From the NCBI GenBank assembly GCA_943787785.1, contig CALSNT010000010.1:1-64000 (forward strand): a DNA stretch of 64,000 nt, written 5' to 3'. Of this stretch, positions 62,929 to 64,000 are shown one piece after another. Source of the DNA: an uncultured Paracoccaceae bacterium (GTDB lineage: Bacteria > Pseudomonadota > Alphaproteobacteria > Rhodobacterales > Rhodobacteraceae). Position 1 is the first letter of the stretch. Every line of letters begins with the position of its first letter. Below the pieces are notes generated by a model that made no database searches, was not told the origin of the DNA, and was given only the letters and a program-made list of their open reading frames with translations. A program made the translations under genes and the position numbers.

Positions 62929-63962
62929 CGGCCACTGGCCGCGTCAGTTACATCTGCGAGATCGGCCGCAACCATCATAGCGACGAGATCTTCGAAGCTG
63001 CAGGAGCGGCGCCAACCGAGTGCTGTTTCCGCCGGGCCGGGATCGCCCACGAGTTGCTCTGGTTCGATCGGCCGGAAAAGGTCGGTATCGACCGCGGCAA
63101 CGATACGCCCCGTGTGTAGATCTATTCCGACCTCATGTGGGCCTGCGCCGCGCCAGCCAATCTTCATGCCAAGTTGATCGGCAGCCGTTTCCACAAAACC
63201 TCGAACGCTATGCGTAATGCCAGTGGCCAGCACATGATCCGCCGGGGTTTTCTGTTGCAGCATACGCCACATCCCGTCGACATAATCCCCTGCAAAGCCC
63301 CAATCGCGCCGGGCATCTAAGTTGCCCAGGCGCAAGACCTCGTCATGCCCGATGCTCTGCAATGCCAATGTGCGGGTGATTTTGCGGGTCACGAAGTCTC
63401 GGCCGCGCAATGGGCTTTCGTGGTTGAATAAGATGCCAGAGACGGCGAACAACCCATACGCTACGCGGTATGTGCCCATGGCGACATGTGCCATCAACTT
63501 GGCCCCCGCATAGGGGCTTACCGGGGCGAAGGGGGTTTCAACTGTTTGTGGTGCCTGCCTCGCGCGTCCGAACATCTCAGACGAAGACGCATGATACAGG
63601 CGCGCTGATCCATTGGCCTCGCGGAGAGCTTCAAGTAGGTCGAGAACAGCATGACCGTTGACCCTCATCGTTTGCCCCGGTGCCTCGAAGGACGCCCGAA
63701 CTGAGCTTTGCGCGGCTAGATTATAAATCTCGTCAGGCGCAACTTGATCAAGAAGCCGCTGCCAGACACCGCGTTCCGCAAGGTCCAGCGCCACGATCTC
63801 GACCGCATCCCCGGATAGCCCAAGCCTGCGAAGTCGCCGGGTGCTGTGTTCATCGGGCCGGCGCGTCGTGCCGACCACGCGCATACCTTTGCTCACCAGC
63901 AATTGTGCGAGATAAGCTCCGTCCTGTCCGGAAATCCCGCTGATCAGTGCGGTGCCGCTCAT
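62925..63962 (-). CDS. gmd: GDP-mannose 4,6-dehydratase
   Basis: Gmd converts GDP-mannose to GDP-4-keto-6-deoxymannose, the first step to GDP-fucose, rhamnose or perosamine. The 345-residue protein begins with the Rossmann motif ALISGISGQDGAYLAQLLVS. Active-site segments are YHASSSEMFG (Ser-Glu) and PVSPYAGAKLMAHV (Tyr-x3-Lys). LFNHESPLRGRDFVTRKITR is the characteristic NADP- and GDP-binding block, and RDWGFAGDYVDGMW is also conserved. The gene reads towards GT4. No further sugar-modifying gene is visible before the window ends. Confidence 0.96.
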   Translation of the reverse strand: MSGTALISGISGQDGAYLAQLLVSKGMRVVGTTRRPDEHSTRRLRRLGLSGDAVEIVALDLAERGVWQRLLDQVAPDEIYNLAAQSSVRASFEAPGQTMRVNGHAVLDLLEALREANGSARLYHASSSEMFGRARQAPQTVETPFAPVSPYAGAKLMAHVAMGTYRVAYGLFAVSGILFNHESPLRGRDFVTRKITRTLALQSIGHDEVLRLGNLDARRDWGFAGDYVDGMWRMLQQKTPADHVLATGITHSVRGFVETAADQLGMKIGWRGAGPHEVGIDLHTGRIVAAVDTDLFRPIEPEQLVGDPGPAETALGWRRSCSFEDLVAMMVAADLADVTDAASGR

Positions 63963-64000
63963 GGCTCAAAAAACCGTCTGCACAGAGCCGGTGCAAGCTT

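Overview
The window looks like chromosomal DNA of a marine alphaproteobacterium of the Rhodobacterales (Roseobacter group). This is inferred from content, not from a database match: dnaX-ybaB-recR synteny, a TrcR-type DUF1013 regulator, COQ9, a YejABEF-type peptide importer, a bacterial voltage-gated sodium channel, a D,D-carboxypeptidase with a SPOR domain, a membrane-anchored cytochrome c, and the overall high G+C. Long stretches of housekeeping genes are cut by insertion sequences, and the right-hand 13 kb is a decayed accessory region.

Layout. 1-3.5 kb: a decayed ParB-like fragment, a secreted LprI-like protein, an ankyrin gene cut by an IS256-family element, and about 0.7 kb without genes. 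3.6-14.7 kb: core genes, namely mscL, a thioredoxin-like protein, ald with a divergent Lrp regulator, a copper chaperone/SCO pair, rpsU, a COQ9-quinone oxidoreductase-VOC operon, RNase T2, trcR, recR and a methyltransferase. 14.7-18.4 kb: ybaB and dnaX, normally adjacent, are separated by an AT-rich insert of about 1.5 kb that carries a broken serine recombinase and has replaced the normal start of ybaB. 18.6-22.4 kb: small membrane and phosphatase genes, rsgA, SRP RNA and a frameshifted BrnA-like gene. 22.5-27 kb: a second IS256-family copy inside a coiled-coil gene, with an 8-bp target duplication, then an IS3-family copy that truncates a 5'-nucleotidase/cyclic phosphodiesterase gene. 27-51 kb: core genes again (nudC, pheA, cytochrome c, yejABEF, sodium channel, dac, clpS, an RsmC-like methyltransferase, hemF/hemE/hemC, tesA with its ABC pair, tRNA-Met).

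51.2-64 kb: an accessory region that starts at a 41-nt 3' fragment of tRNA-Pro(CGG), most simply read as an attachment-site scar. It holds gatZ and dctM fragments fused to each other, a second IS3 copy in inverted orientation to the first, a protease cut before its catalytic serine, a small Cys/His protein, a GT25 glycosyltransferase, a compact frameshifted phage-tail-like module containing a small protein ending in Asn-Cys repeats, an internally deleted IS21 element, a broken second type of IS3 element, a GT4 glycosyltransferase and a GDP-mannose 4,6-dehydratase.

How the genes fit together: ald with its Lrp-type neighbour suggests alanine-responsive catabolism. PCu(A)C and SCO deliver copper to cytochrome oxidase and match the membrane cytochrome c downstream of pheA. 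hemF, hemE and hemC supply haem. YejABEF imports peptides. The right-hand glycosyltransferases and Gmd point to surface polysaccharide. No intact novel defence or biosynthetic system was found. The best leads are the dnaX/ybaB insert, the tRNA-Pro scar and the decayed tail module.
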